33,920 bases of DNA from the NCBI GenBank assembly GCA_903930745.1, contig CAIYZX010000181.1, positions 1 to 33,920 on the forward strand, read 5' to 3'. Both the position numbers and the translations under genes were made by a program. The first letter of the stretch is position 1. Each line of letters opens with the position of its first letter. Of this stretch, positions 27,037 to 33,920 are shown one piece after another. This stretch comes from an uncultured Chloroflexota bacterium (GTDB taxonomy: Bacteria > Chloroflexota > Limnocylindria > Limnocylindrales > CSP1-4). The notes under the pieces are model-generated. The model saw only the letters and a list, made by a program, of their open reading frames with translations, had not been told where the DNA came from and did no database searches.

Positions 27037-27936
27037 ATGACCCACGACCTTCGCGCCGTGCTCGGTCCCACGGGGATCTGGGCGGCCCTCGACGGCATCC
27101 CCACGAACGAGGTCCTCCGCTTCGCGGTCGAGGTGGAGGCGATGGGCCATACCGCTCTCTGGATCAACGAGGGCAGCGGTCGGGAACCATTCGCCGTCCT
27201 GGGCGCCCTGGCTGTCTCCACCAGTCGGATCACCCTGGGCCTGGGCATCGCCACGATCCATGCTCGCGATGCCACCGCCGCGCATGGCGGAGCGAGGACC
27301 GTCAACGACCTGAGTGGTGGCCGGTTCGTGATGGGACTGGGCGTCTCGCACAGGTCGTCGGCCAGCGCCCGCGGGCACGACTACGCGGCACCCCTGCCCG
27401 CCATGCGCACCTACCTGGACGCGTACGAGGCGGCCCCGTGGACCGGTCCTGCGGCAGCTGACCCGCCACTTGTGATCGCCGCCCTGGGGCCCCGGATGCT
27501 CGCCCTCGCCGCGACACGCACATCCGGCGCCTTCCCCTACAACGTCACCGAGGCGATGGTCGCCGATGCTCGCCGGACATTGGACGAGGCGGCAGCCACC
27601 GCGGGCGCCACCGCACATCCCCTGCTCGTGGCCTCACTGCCTGCCGTGCTCGGCGACCCGGCGGAGGGCATCGCCGCGGGGCGCGTGCTGATCGGGCGGT
27701 ACATGGGCCAGCCCAACTACCGCAACAACCTGCTCCGGGCAGGGTTCCTGGAGGCCGACCTCGACGGGCCCTCGGACAGGCTGGTCAAGGCGCTCGTTGC
27801 ACTTGGCGATGCCGATGTGCTGCGCTCCCGTATCGCCGGCATGCATGCTGCGGGTGCCGACCACGTCGCGGTCATCCCTCTCGCGATGTCCGGGCGGCAG
27901 GCGGACCTGGCCACAGCCCGCGCGGTGGCTCCGTAG
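27037..27936 (+). CDS. LLM-class (F420-dependent-like) oxidoreductase
   Basis: EVLRFAVEVEAMGHTALWINEGSGREPFAVLGALAVSTSRITLGLGIATIHARDATAAHGGARTVNDLSGGRFVMGLGVSH. Confidence 0.85.
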   Translation: MTHDLRAVLGPTGIWAALDGIPTNEVLRFAVEVEAMGHTALWINEGSGREPFAVLGALAVSTSRITLGLGIATIHARDATAAHGGARTVNDLSGGRFVMGLGVSHRSSASARGHDYAAPLPAMRTYLDAYEAAPWTGPAAADPPLVIAALGPRMLALAATRTSGAFPYNVTEAMVADARRTLDEAAATAGATAHPLLVASLPAVLGDPAEGIAAGRVLIGRYMGQPNYRNNLLRAGFLEADLDGPSDRLVKALVALGDADVLRSRIAGMHAAGADHVAVIPLAMSGRQADLATARAVAP

Positions 27937-27967
27937 GGCCCCCGGCCAATGGCCTCCCGGGCCGCGC

Positions 27968-28260
27968 TCAGCCCACCCGGTTCGTCCGCAGCCCCTTGAA
28001 TGCCCGGACCACGCCGGACACCGCGCGCTCGACGGCGAGCCGCTCGATCGACGAGGCGCCGAGGTAGCCGACCACGTCGGTGGTCTCGAGCACGCGTGCC
28101 ACCGACTCCGCGTCCTCGAACGGGCCGCCGTGGGCAACAACCAGCACGTCCGGGCGCACAGCCGTCGCCGCCTGGAACATCGCCTGGTGGCTGCGCACGC
28201 GGCATCAAGGTCCATCGTCGCCTGGGCGGCCGCCCCCGGGAACGGCCCGCGCCGGCACGG
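27968..28260 (-). pseudogene. Frameshifted C-terminal remnant of a second TIM-barrel (PEP hydrolase family) gene
   Basis: RVRSHQAMFQAATAVRPDVLVVAHGGPFEDAESVARVLETTDVVGYLGASSIERLAVERAVSGVVRAFKGLR aligns with the C-terminus of the 19245..20072 product; upstream residues GAAAQATMDLDAA continue the homology in another frame. 5' boundary approximate. Confidence 0.75.
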
Positions 28261-28423
28261 CAGCATGCCGGACGCTGGGCTGGGGTCGGCGTCGCGATGA
28301 CAGTGCCGGGTGACCGGCGAACGAACGCCCATGCCACGACCCTGCCCCATCGCCCGCGTTGCCACTCCGACGACGACCGGGTGCCAGGCCCCGGCTCCGA
28401 CCGGCAGTCTGCCGCGCAACCCG

Positions 28424-28463
28424 TTGACCGCCACGCGGGTCTGTGCGTATGCTCGATTATCGA
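28424..28463 (+). promoter_or_regulatory. Sigma70-like promoter with overlapping palindromic operator (TCGATTATCGA)
   Basis: TTGACC (28424-28429), 18-bp spacer, TATGCT (28448-28453), operator TCGATTATCGA (28453-28463). Confidence 0.75.
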
Positions 28464-28522
28464 TTGTCTAGCCGCTCCCCCGCTCTCGGGGTCCGGCATC
28501 CCGCGCCAGCAGAGGTGCATCG

Positions 28523-28891
28523 ATGATCAAGCGCGTCGCCCGAGAGGACGCGGTCAAGGTTCCGCTCCCCGGTCGCGTCTGGAACTCCTACATCGCTCCC
28601 GGCGACGGCACGTCGGATCTCGTCTCGCTTGGCGTGTCGGTCTACCCCCCGGGGTCCCGCCCAAAAGGCCACGTGCATCCCGCCGAGGAGGAGACCATCT
28701 ACTGCGCCCGGGGTCGTGGCCGCATCGTGACCTCCCAGGGGACGGCGGACATCGAGCCCGGGGTCGTGGTGCACGTGCCGCCCGGCGTCTTCCATGCGAC
28801 CGAATCGGACGGCCCGGAGGAGATGGAGCTGCTGTGCCTCTTCACGCCCCCGGTCGTGTCGGGCTCGTATGAGAGGAAGGAACCCACGTGA
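28523..28891 (+). CDS. Cupin-domain protein
   Basis: SVYPPGSRPKGHVHPAEEETIYCARGRGRIVTSQGTADIEPGVVVHVPPGVFHATESDG. Confidence 0.88.
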   Translation: MIKRVAREDAVKVPLPGRVWNSYIAPGDGTSDLVSLGVSVYPPGSRPKGHVHPAEEETIYCARGRGRIVTSQGTADIEPGVVVHVPPGVFHATESDGPEEMELLCLFTPPVVSGSYERKEPT

Positions 28892-29754
28892 GCCCCGAAC
28901 GATCCGAGATCGCGCGGCTCGAGGAGGCAGCCCGCCGGATCCGGATAGAGCTGGTGCGCGCCGTCAACCACGCGAGGGCAGGGCACCTCGGCGGCCCACT
29001 GTCGGCTGCCGACATGCTTGCCGCGCTCTACTTCCGGGTGCTTCGCATCCGGCCGGACGATCCCGCGTGGCCGGATCGGGACCGATTCATCCTCTCAAAG
29101 GGACATGCCTCGATCGCCCTGTACGCTGCCATGGCGCTGCGAGGCTACTTCCCGGTGGAGGAGCTGCTGACGTTCGATGCGGCACACTCACGCCTCCAGG
29201 GTCACCCGGACATGACTCGCCTGCCGGGCCTGGACATGTCCAGTGGCTCGCTGGGCATGGGCATCTCGGCTGCGATGGGGATCGCGCTGGGAGCCCGGCT
29301 GACCGCACGCGATGTCCGCTCGTTCGTGATGCTCGGCGACGGCGAGTGCCAGGAGGGCGAGGTCTGGGAGGCGGCGATGGCGGCCGCGCGCTACCACCTC
29401 GACAACCTGGTCGCCATCGTGGACCACAACAAGCTCCAGCAGTACGGCTGGCCCGGCGACGGACCCGACGGCCGGACGCCCCCGCAGGCCCCTGGCGAGA
29501 TGGCCGGCAAATGGGCCGCCTTCGGCTGGCGGGTGCTCGAGGTGGACGGCCACGACATGGCGGAGATCATGCGCACGCTCGATTTGGCCGTCCAGGGTGA
29601 CGGCAGGCCCACGGTCGTGATCTCGCACACGGTCAAGGGCAGGGGTGTCTCCTACATGGAGGGTCGCTACTTCTGGCACACCCGGGCGATCAGGCCAGAG
29701 GAGTTCGACCTCGCAATGGCCGATCTCGGCGCAGACGCGGGAGCCGGACGATGA
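28888..29754 (+). CDS. Transketolase, N-terminal (TPP-binding) subunit
   Basis: AGHLGGPLSAADMLAALYFRVLRI...RDRFILSKGHASIALYAAMALRG...MLGDGECQEGEVWEAAMAAARYHLDNLVAIVDHNKLQQYG. Confidence 0.93.
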   Translation: MSPERSEIARLEEAARRIRIELVRAVNHARAGHLGGPLSAADMLAALYFRVLRIRPDDPAWPDRDRFILSKGHASIALYAAMALRGYFPVEELLTFDAAHSRLQGHPDMTRLPGLDMSSGSLGMGISAAMGIALGARLTARDVRSFVMLGDGECQEGEVWEAAMAAARYHLDNLVAIVDHNKLQQYGWPGDGPDGRTPPQAPGEMAGKWAAFGWRVLEVDGHDMAEIMRTLDLAVQGDGRPTVVISHTVKGRGVSYMEGRYFWHTRAIRPEEFDLAMADLGADAGAGR

Positions 29755-30695
29755 CCCTGCCGATGGGTCGTCCGATGCGGGAGATCTTCGGCGAGACCGT
29801 GGCCGAGCTGGCCGAGACCGATCCCCGGATTGTCATGCTCGACGGCGACGTCGGGTCCTCAACGCGAGCGGACATCTTCGAGAAGGCCCATCCGGACCGC
29901 TACCTGCAGATGGGGATCGCCGAGCAGAACATGTTCGGCGTCGCGGCGGGACTCGCGACGATGGGCCTGATCCCGTTCGTCAGCACCTTCGTGGCATTCG
30001 CGGTGATCCGGCCCCTTGACCAGGTCCGGGTGCTCGTCGCACAGACCGGCGCCAACGTGAAGATCACTGCCGGGTATGCCGGCCTCTTCACGGGCCAGAC
30101 CGGGATGAGCCACATCATCGTGGACGACCTCGCGATCATGCGGGCGATGCCGGGCATGGTCTCGGTTGCCCCGGCTGATGCCGTCGAGGCCGCGGAGGCG
30201 CTGCGCTGGGCCGCAGCCCACGATGGCCCGTGCTACGTCCGCCTCGTCCGCGATGCCACGGCGCGCCTCTTCGACCAGTCGCATGCCTTCACCTTCGGCA
30301 AGGCGGAGATCGTCCGCGAGGGTCGCGATGTCACGCTCATCTCCACGGGATCCCAGACGCCACGCACCTTCGAGGCCGCGGAGATCCTGGCCGGCGACGG
30401 GATCGACGCCCATGTGCTCCACGTGGCGACGGTCAAACCGCTCGACACCGACGGCATCGTCGCGGCGGCGGCGAGGACCGGTCGCGTGATCACGGTCGAG
30501 GAGCACACGGTGCTCGGCGGCCTGGGCGGTGCAGTCGCAGAGGTCCTGGGCGAGCGACACCCGGTACGGGTCGACCGCATCGGGATCCAGGACTGCTACG
30601 TGCAATCCGGACCCAACGAGGCCCTCCTCGACATCTACGGGCTGTCGCCGCGCCGGGTGGCGGAGCAGGTGCGACGGATCCTCGCCAACGGTTGA
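29751..30695 (+). CDS. Transketolase, C-terminal (pyrimidine-binding) subunit
   Basis: MREIFGETVAELAETDPRIVMLDGDVGSSTRADIFEKAHPDRYLQMGIAEQNMFGVAAGLATMG...VEEHTVLGGLGGAVAEVL; ATGA overlap with the upstream subunit. Confidence 0.93.
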   Translation: MTLPMGRPMREIFGETVAELAETDPRIVMLDGDVGSSTRADIFEKAHPDRYLQMGIAEQNMFGVAAGLATMGLIPFVSTFVAFAVIRPLDQVRVLVAQTGANVKITAGYAGLFTGQTGMSHIIVDDLAIMRAMPGMVSVAPADAVEAAEALRWAAAHDGPCYVRLVRDATARLFDQSHAFTFGKAEIVREGRDVTLISTGSQTPRTFEAAEILAGDGIDAHVLHVATVKPLDTDGIVAAAARTGRVITVEEHTVLGGLGGAVAEVLGERHPVRVDRIGIQDCYVQSGPNEALLDIYGLSPRRVAEQVRRILANG

Positions 30696-30761
30696 TCCGG
30701 GCCCGTCCGGGCCATGGTCAACCGGGCGGGCCAATGCCACAGGCTGACGGCGCCGAGCGGA

Positions 30762-31433
30762 TCAGCCCATCCGCCCGGCGTCTCTCCAGCCCTCGGCCAG
30801 GTGTGCGGACGCCTCGTCGAAGTGATGCCGGAGCGCGGCCTCCACGGCGCCACTGTCGCGGAGGCGAAGGGCCGCGACGATCTGCGGGTGCAGATCGGCG
30901 GTCCATTGCGCGTCGGCACCGGGCGAGACGAGCGTGATGTACGTCCGCGAGAACGGCTCCAGGGAGCGCCACACACGCTCGAGCGTTCGATTGCCGGCGA
31001 GCGCGACCAGCCGCGCGTGAAACGCGGCATCCCTGACGGCCACCTCGTCCCGGTCCCCGGCCCTTGCCGCAGCCTGCATCGCGGCATGCGCCGCCTCGAG
31101 CTCGGCAAGGTCCTCGTCCGTCATGCCCGGCACGCCAAGCTGCGCAGCCAACGTCTCGAGATGGGCACGGACGGCATAGGCCTCGAGCAGCTCCGCGATG
31201 GACGGGCGACGGACACGGGCACCCCGGAACGGGTGGATCTCCACGACCCCGAGCGCCTCGAGGCCGCGTAGAGCCTCGCGCACCGGCGCCTGACTGGTGC
31301 CGAGGTCACGGGCGACGCGCGTCTCCACGATCCGGGAGTCCGGGGGGTAGCGGCCACTCAGGATGTCCTGCAGCAGCCGGTGCTTCACCTGGTCTGCGAG
31401 CACGCTTCGTGCGATGGAGTTGTCGTCACTCAT
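30762..31433 (-). CDS. GntR-family transcriptional regulator, FCD-type (paralog 2)
   Basis: VKHRLLQDILSGRYPPDSRIVETRVARDLGTSQAPVREALRGLEALGVVEIHPFRGARVRRPS; start at MSDDNSIARSV. Confidence 0.92.
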   Translation of the reverse strand: MSDDNSIARSVLADQVKHRLLQDILSGRYPPDSRIVETRVARDLGTSQAPVREALRGLEALGVVEIHPFRGARVRRPSIAELLEAYAVRAHLETLAAQLGVPGMTDEDLAELEAAHAAMQAAARAGDRDEVAVRDAAFHARLVALAGNRTLERVWRSLEPFSRTYITLVSPGADAQWTADLHPQIVAALRLRDSGAVEAALRHHFDEASAHLAEGWRDAGRMG

Positions 31434-31464
31434 AGAGGATCCAGCAGTGTTGAGCTTGGGCAGT

Positions 31465-31483
31465 TCACAGTGTGACATCGATG
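31465..31483. promoter_or_regulatory. Two abutting palindromes upstream of GntR paralog 2
   Basis: TCACAGTGTGA (31465-31475, perfect 5-1-5 palindrome) directly followed by CATCGATG (31476-31483). Confidence 0.4.
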
Positions 31484-31700
31484 ACCCATTACGCCCCCCC
31501 GAAATCCTCTCTGCGCGACGCGCCCGACCCTGGACATGCGATCACCCACACCGGGTTGCGTGCGGGTGAGAGCCTGCGCTCCGGCAGTTGGGGCTCATCG
31601 ATGAGGGCCACCGCCGGACCACGCCCGCCAGCACGGCCCCGCGAAGGCCCGGCAACAGCGTCGAGCGGAGCTCGAGGACCGCACCTGGCGCCCGGTCGCA

Positions 31701-33848
31701 CTAGGCGAGCTCGCGCTGGACGTTCAGGACGTCCTTGAGCGCCTCCACGCGCCCCATCACCTTGGCGAGCTGCGCCACCGACGCCACCTGGATGGTCATC
31801 GCCACCATGGCCGTGTGATCCGCGTGGACGCCCACGTTGGCGGACAGGATGTTGACCTTGTTCTCCGCCATGACCTGGGTGATGTCCGAGAGGAGGCCCG
31901 TCCGGTCGTACGCCTCCACCTTGATGGCGATGGGGTACGTCTGCGCCGGCGCGGACTCCCACTCCACCTCGATGAGGCGGGAGAGCTCCCGCTCGTGCAT
32001 CACGGTGGCACAGCTCTGCAGGTGGACGGTGATGCCCTTGCCACGGGTGATGAAGCCCTGGATCGCGTCACCCGGGATGGGATGGCAGCACTTGGCGAAC
32101 CGGACCAGGAGGTCCCCCACCCCCTTGACGCGGACACCACCGGTCCGGGCGGGCTGCGTGGGCGCCACCGTGGGCAGCGCGGCGTGGCCGTCGTCCATGA
32201 CGCCCAGGCGCATGACCACCTGCTGGGCGTTGATGGCGCCGTAGCCGATGGCCGCGTACAGGTCGTCCACGGACTCGTGCTGGTAGTGCTTCGCGATGTC
32301 CGTGATCCTGTCCAGGCCCACCGCCTGGATGCTGGTCCGCGCCAGGCGGCGGAGCTCGCGCTCCAGCGACTCGCGCCCGTGGACCACGTTCTCCGCCCGG
32401 TCCTTCTTCTTGAACCACTGGCGGATCTTCTCGCGGGCGTGCGACGTGCGAACCAGGTTCAGCCAGTCACGGGACGGGCCGTGCTCGCCCTTCGTGGTGA
32501 CCATCTCCACGATGTCGCCGTTCTTGAGCCGGTAGTCCAGCGGCACGAGGCGGTTGTTGACCTTGGCGCCGATGGTCCGGTGGCCAACGTCCGTGTGGAT
32601 CCGGTACGCGAAGTCCAGCGGCGTCGCACCTGCCGGCAGATCCTTCACGTCACCGCGGGGCGTGAACACGAAGACCTGGTCCTGGAAGATGTCGAGCTTG
32701 ATGCCCTCGACGAACTCGGTCGCATCGGACTCGCTGACGTCGCGCTGCCACTCCATGAGCTGGCGGACCCAGGCCAGCTTCGCGTCGTAGTCGCGGTCTG
32801 ACTTGGAGCCCTCCTTGTAGCGCCAGTGGGCGGCGATGCCCACCTCGCTCACCTGGTGCATTGAGTGGGTGCGGATCTGGATCTCGAGGGGCTTGCCGTC
32901 CAGCGCGATGACCGCGGTGTGGAGCGACTGGTAGTGGTTGTTCTTGGGGACGGCGATGTAGTCGTCGAACTGCCCCGGGATGGGCCGCCAGATGGAGTGG
33001 ACGATGCCCAGGGCGGCGTAGCAGTCGCGGACATCCTCCACGAGGAGGCGGATGGCGTAGACGTCGTAGATCTCGCCGAACTCCGCGCCCTTGCGCAGCA
33101 TCTTCTTGTGGATGCTGTAGATGTGCTTGGGGCGGCCCTGGAGCTCCGCGGTGACGCCGGAGGCCTCCAGCCGCGGCCGCAGCTCCTCGATGGCGCGCTC
33201 GATGTACGCCTCGCGGCCCTTCCGCCGGGTGTCCAGGAGCTTCGCGAGGTCGCGGAAGGCGTCCGGCTCCAGCGCCTTGAAGCTGAGGTCCTCAAGCTCC
33301 CACTTGACCTGCCAGATGCCCAGGCGCTCCGCGAGGGGCGCGTAGATCTCCATGGTCTGGCGGGCGATGCGGCGCTGCTTCTCCGGCTTGAGCGAGCCGA
33401 GGGTCCGCATGTTGTGGAGCCGGTCCGCGAGCTTGACGAGCACCACGCGGCTGTCGTCCGCCATCGCGAGGAACATCTTCCGGATGTTCTCCGCCTGCTG
33501 CTGCTCGTGGGTGTGGGTGCTGAACCTGGAAAGCTTGGTGACGCCGTCCACGAGATGGGCGATCTCTGGGCCGAATGCGTCCTCAACGTCCGCGAGGCTG
33601 TACTCGGTGTCCTCCGGCACGTCATGGAGCAGTGCCGCGGCCACCGCCGTGGGGTCCATGCCCAGCTCCGCGAGGATCTGTGCGGCGGCGATGGGATGCG
33701 TGACGTAGGGCTCACCCGATGCGCGAAGCTGGCCATCGTGTGCCTTGACGGCCAGGTCGTAGGCCTTCTCCACCCCGGTGAGGTCCGCCTGGGCGTGCTG
33801 GGCACGGAGCGCGGCCAGGAGGCGGCGGCGGAGCGCGTGCAGGTCCAC
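31701..33848 (-). CDS. relA: Bifunctional (p)ppGpp synthetase/hydrolase RelA/SpoT (HD, synthetase, TGS, ACT). The true start may lie upstream, beyond the window, since the frame stays open to 33920
   Basis: VKAHDGQLRASGEPYVTHPIAAAQILAELGMDPTAVAAALLHDVPEDT, KLADRLHNMRTL, YDVYAIRLLV, FVFTPRGDVKDLPAGATPLDFAYRIHTDVGH (TGS), C-terminal ACT. Confidence 0.95.
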   Translation of the reverse strand: MDLHALRRRLLAALRAQHAQADLTGVEKAYDLAVKAHDGQLRASGEPYVTHPIAAAQILAELGMDPTAVAAALLHDVPEDTEYSLADVEDAFGPEIAHLVDGVTKLSRFSTHTHEQQQAENIRKMFLAMADDSRVVLVKLADRLHNMRTLGSLKPEKQRRIARQTMEIYAPLAERLGIWQVKWELEDLSFKALEPDAFRDLAKLLDTRRKGREAYIERAIEELRPRLEASGVTAELQGRPKHIYSIHKKMLRKGAEFGEIYDVYAIRLLVEDVRDCYAALGIVHSIWRPIPGQFDDYIAVPKNNHYQSLHTAVIALDGKPLEIQIRTHSMHQVSEVGIAAHWRYKEGSKSDRDYDAKLAWVRQLMEWQRDVSESDATEFVEGIKLDIFQDQVFVFTPRGDVKDLPAGATPLDFAYRIHTDVGHRTIGAKVNNRLVPLDYRLKNGDIVEMVTTKGEHGPSRDWLNLVRTSHAREKIRQWFKKKDRAENVVHGRESLERELRRLARTSIQAVGLDRITDIAKHYQHESVDDLYAAIGYGAINAQQVVMRLGVMDDGHAALPTVAPTQPARTGGVRVKGVGDLLVRFAKCCHPIPGDAIQGFITRGKGITVHLQSCATVMHERELSRLIEVEWESAPAQTYPIAIKVEAYDRTGLLSDITQVMAENKVNILSANVGVHADHTAMVAMTIQVASVAQLAKVMGRVEALKDVLNVQRELA
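31703..31718 (+). repeat. Right copy of a 16-bp direct repeat AGGCGAGCTCGCGCTG (3' end of relA)
   Basis: Exact match to 5553-5568. Confidence 0.6.
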
Positions 33849-33920
33849 GTGTGGGACATGCTGGACGACACCCGGCCCGCCCGACGCATCCGGGACGGCA
33901 ACCTCCGGCTCGGCAGCGTC

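Noticed and set aside
30696-30761. Possible hairpin GGCCCGTCCGGGCC between convergent tktC and gntR
   Set aside because: Short stem, no T-tract; cannot be called a terminator.
1-33920. CRISPR arrays, tRNA/rRNA genes, transposases or integrases
   Set aside because: None recognised by eye in the sequence or ORF translations.

Overview
High-GC bacterial window (Chloroflexota or actinobacterial-like, inferred only from GC content and gene style). The edges are housekeeping genes. On the left, on the minus strand, are hisS, a holin-like/phosphodiesterase fusion and aspS (3' part beyond the window), plus an MFS exporter on the plus strand. On the right is relA/spoT (minus). Between the 3' ends of the MFS gene and relA lies a ~26 kb catabolic/transport island (about 5570-31700). 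It contains an SDR, a metallo-beta-lactamase-fold hydrolase, a Zn-ADH, a truncated PPDK-like ATP-grasp/phosphohistidine protein, a cyclase-family hydrolase, a three-subunit molybdenum hydroxylase, an HprK/PEPCK-like P-loop protein, two paralogous GntR/FCD regulators, a PEP-utilizer phosphohistidine protein without an ATP-grasp domain, a Tm-1-like (UPF0261) protein with its TIM-barrel partner, a full Liv-type ABC transporter, two cupins, an LLM oxidoreductase, a split transketolase and a frameshifted remnant of a second TIM-barrel gene. The main findings are: (i) four copies of an 11-bp palindrome, TCGATNATCGA, all in promoter regions of the island, three with sigma70-like boxes at matching geometry, which looks like a local regulon of the two GntR paralogs; (ii) a split dikinase-like gene set resembling phenylphosphate synthase or rifampin phosphotransferase in pieces, next to an HprK-like kinase; (iii) a 16-bp direct repeat at the two island borders that copies the 3' end of relA. 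All calls come from reading the sequence and supplied translations; no database search was run.
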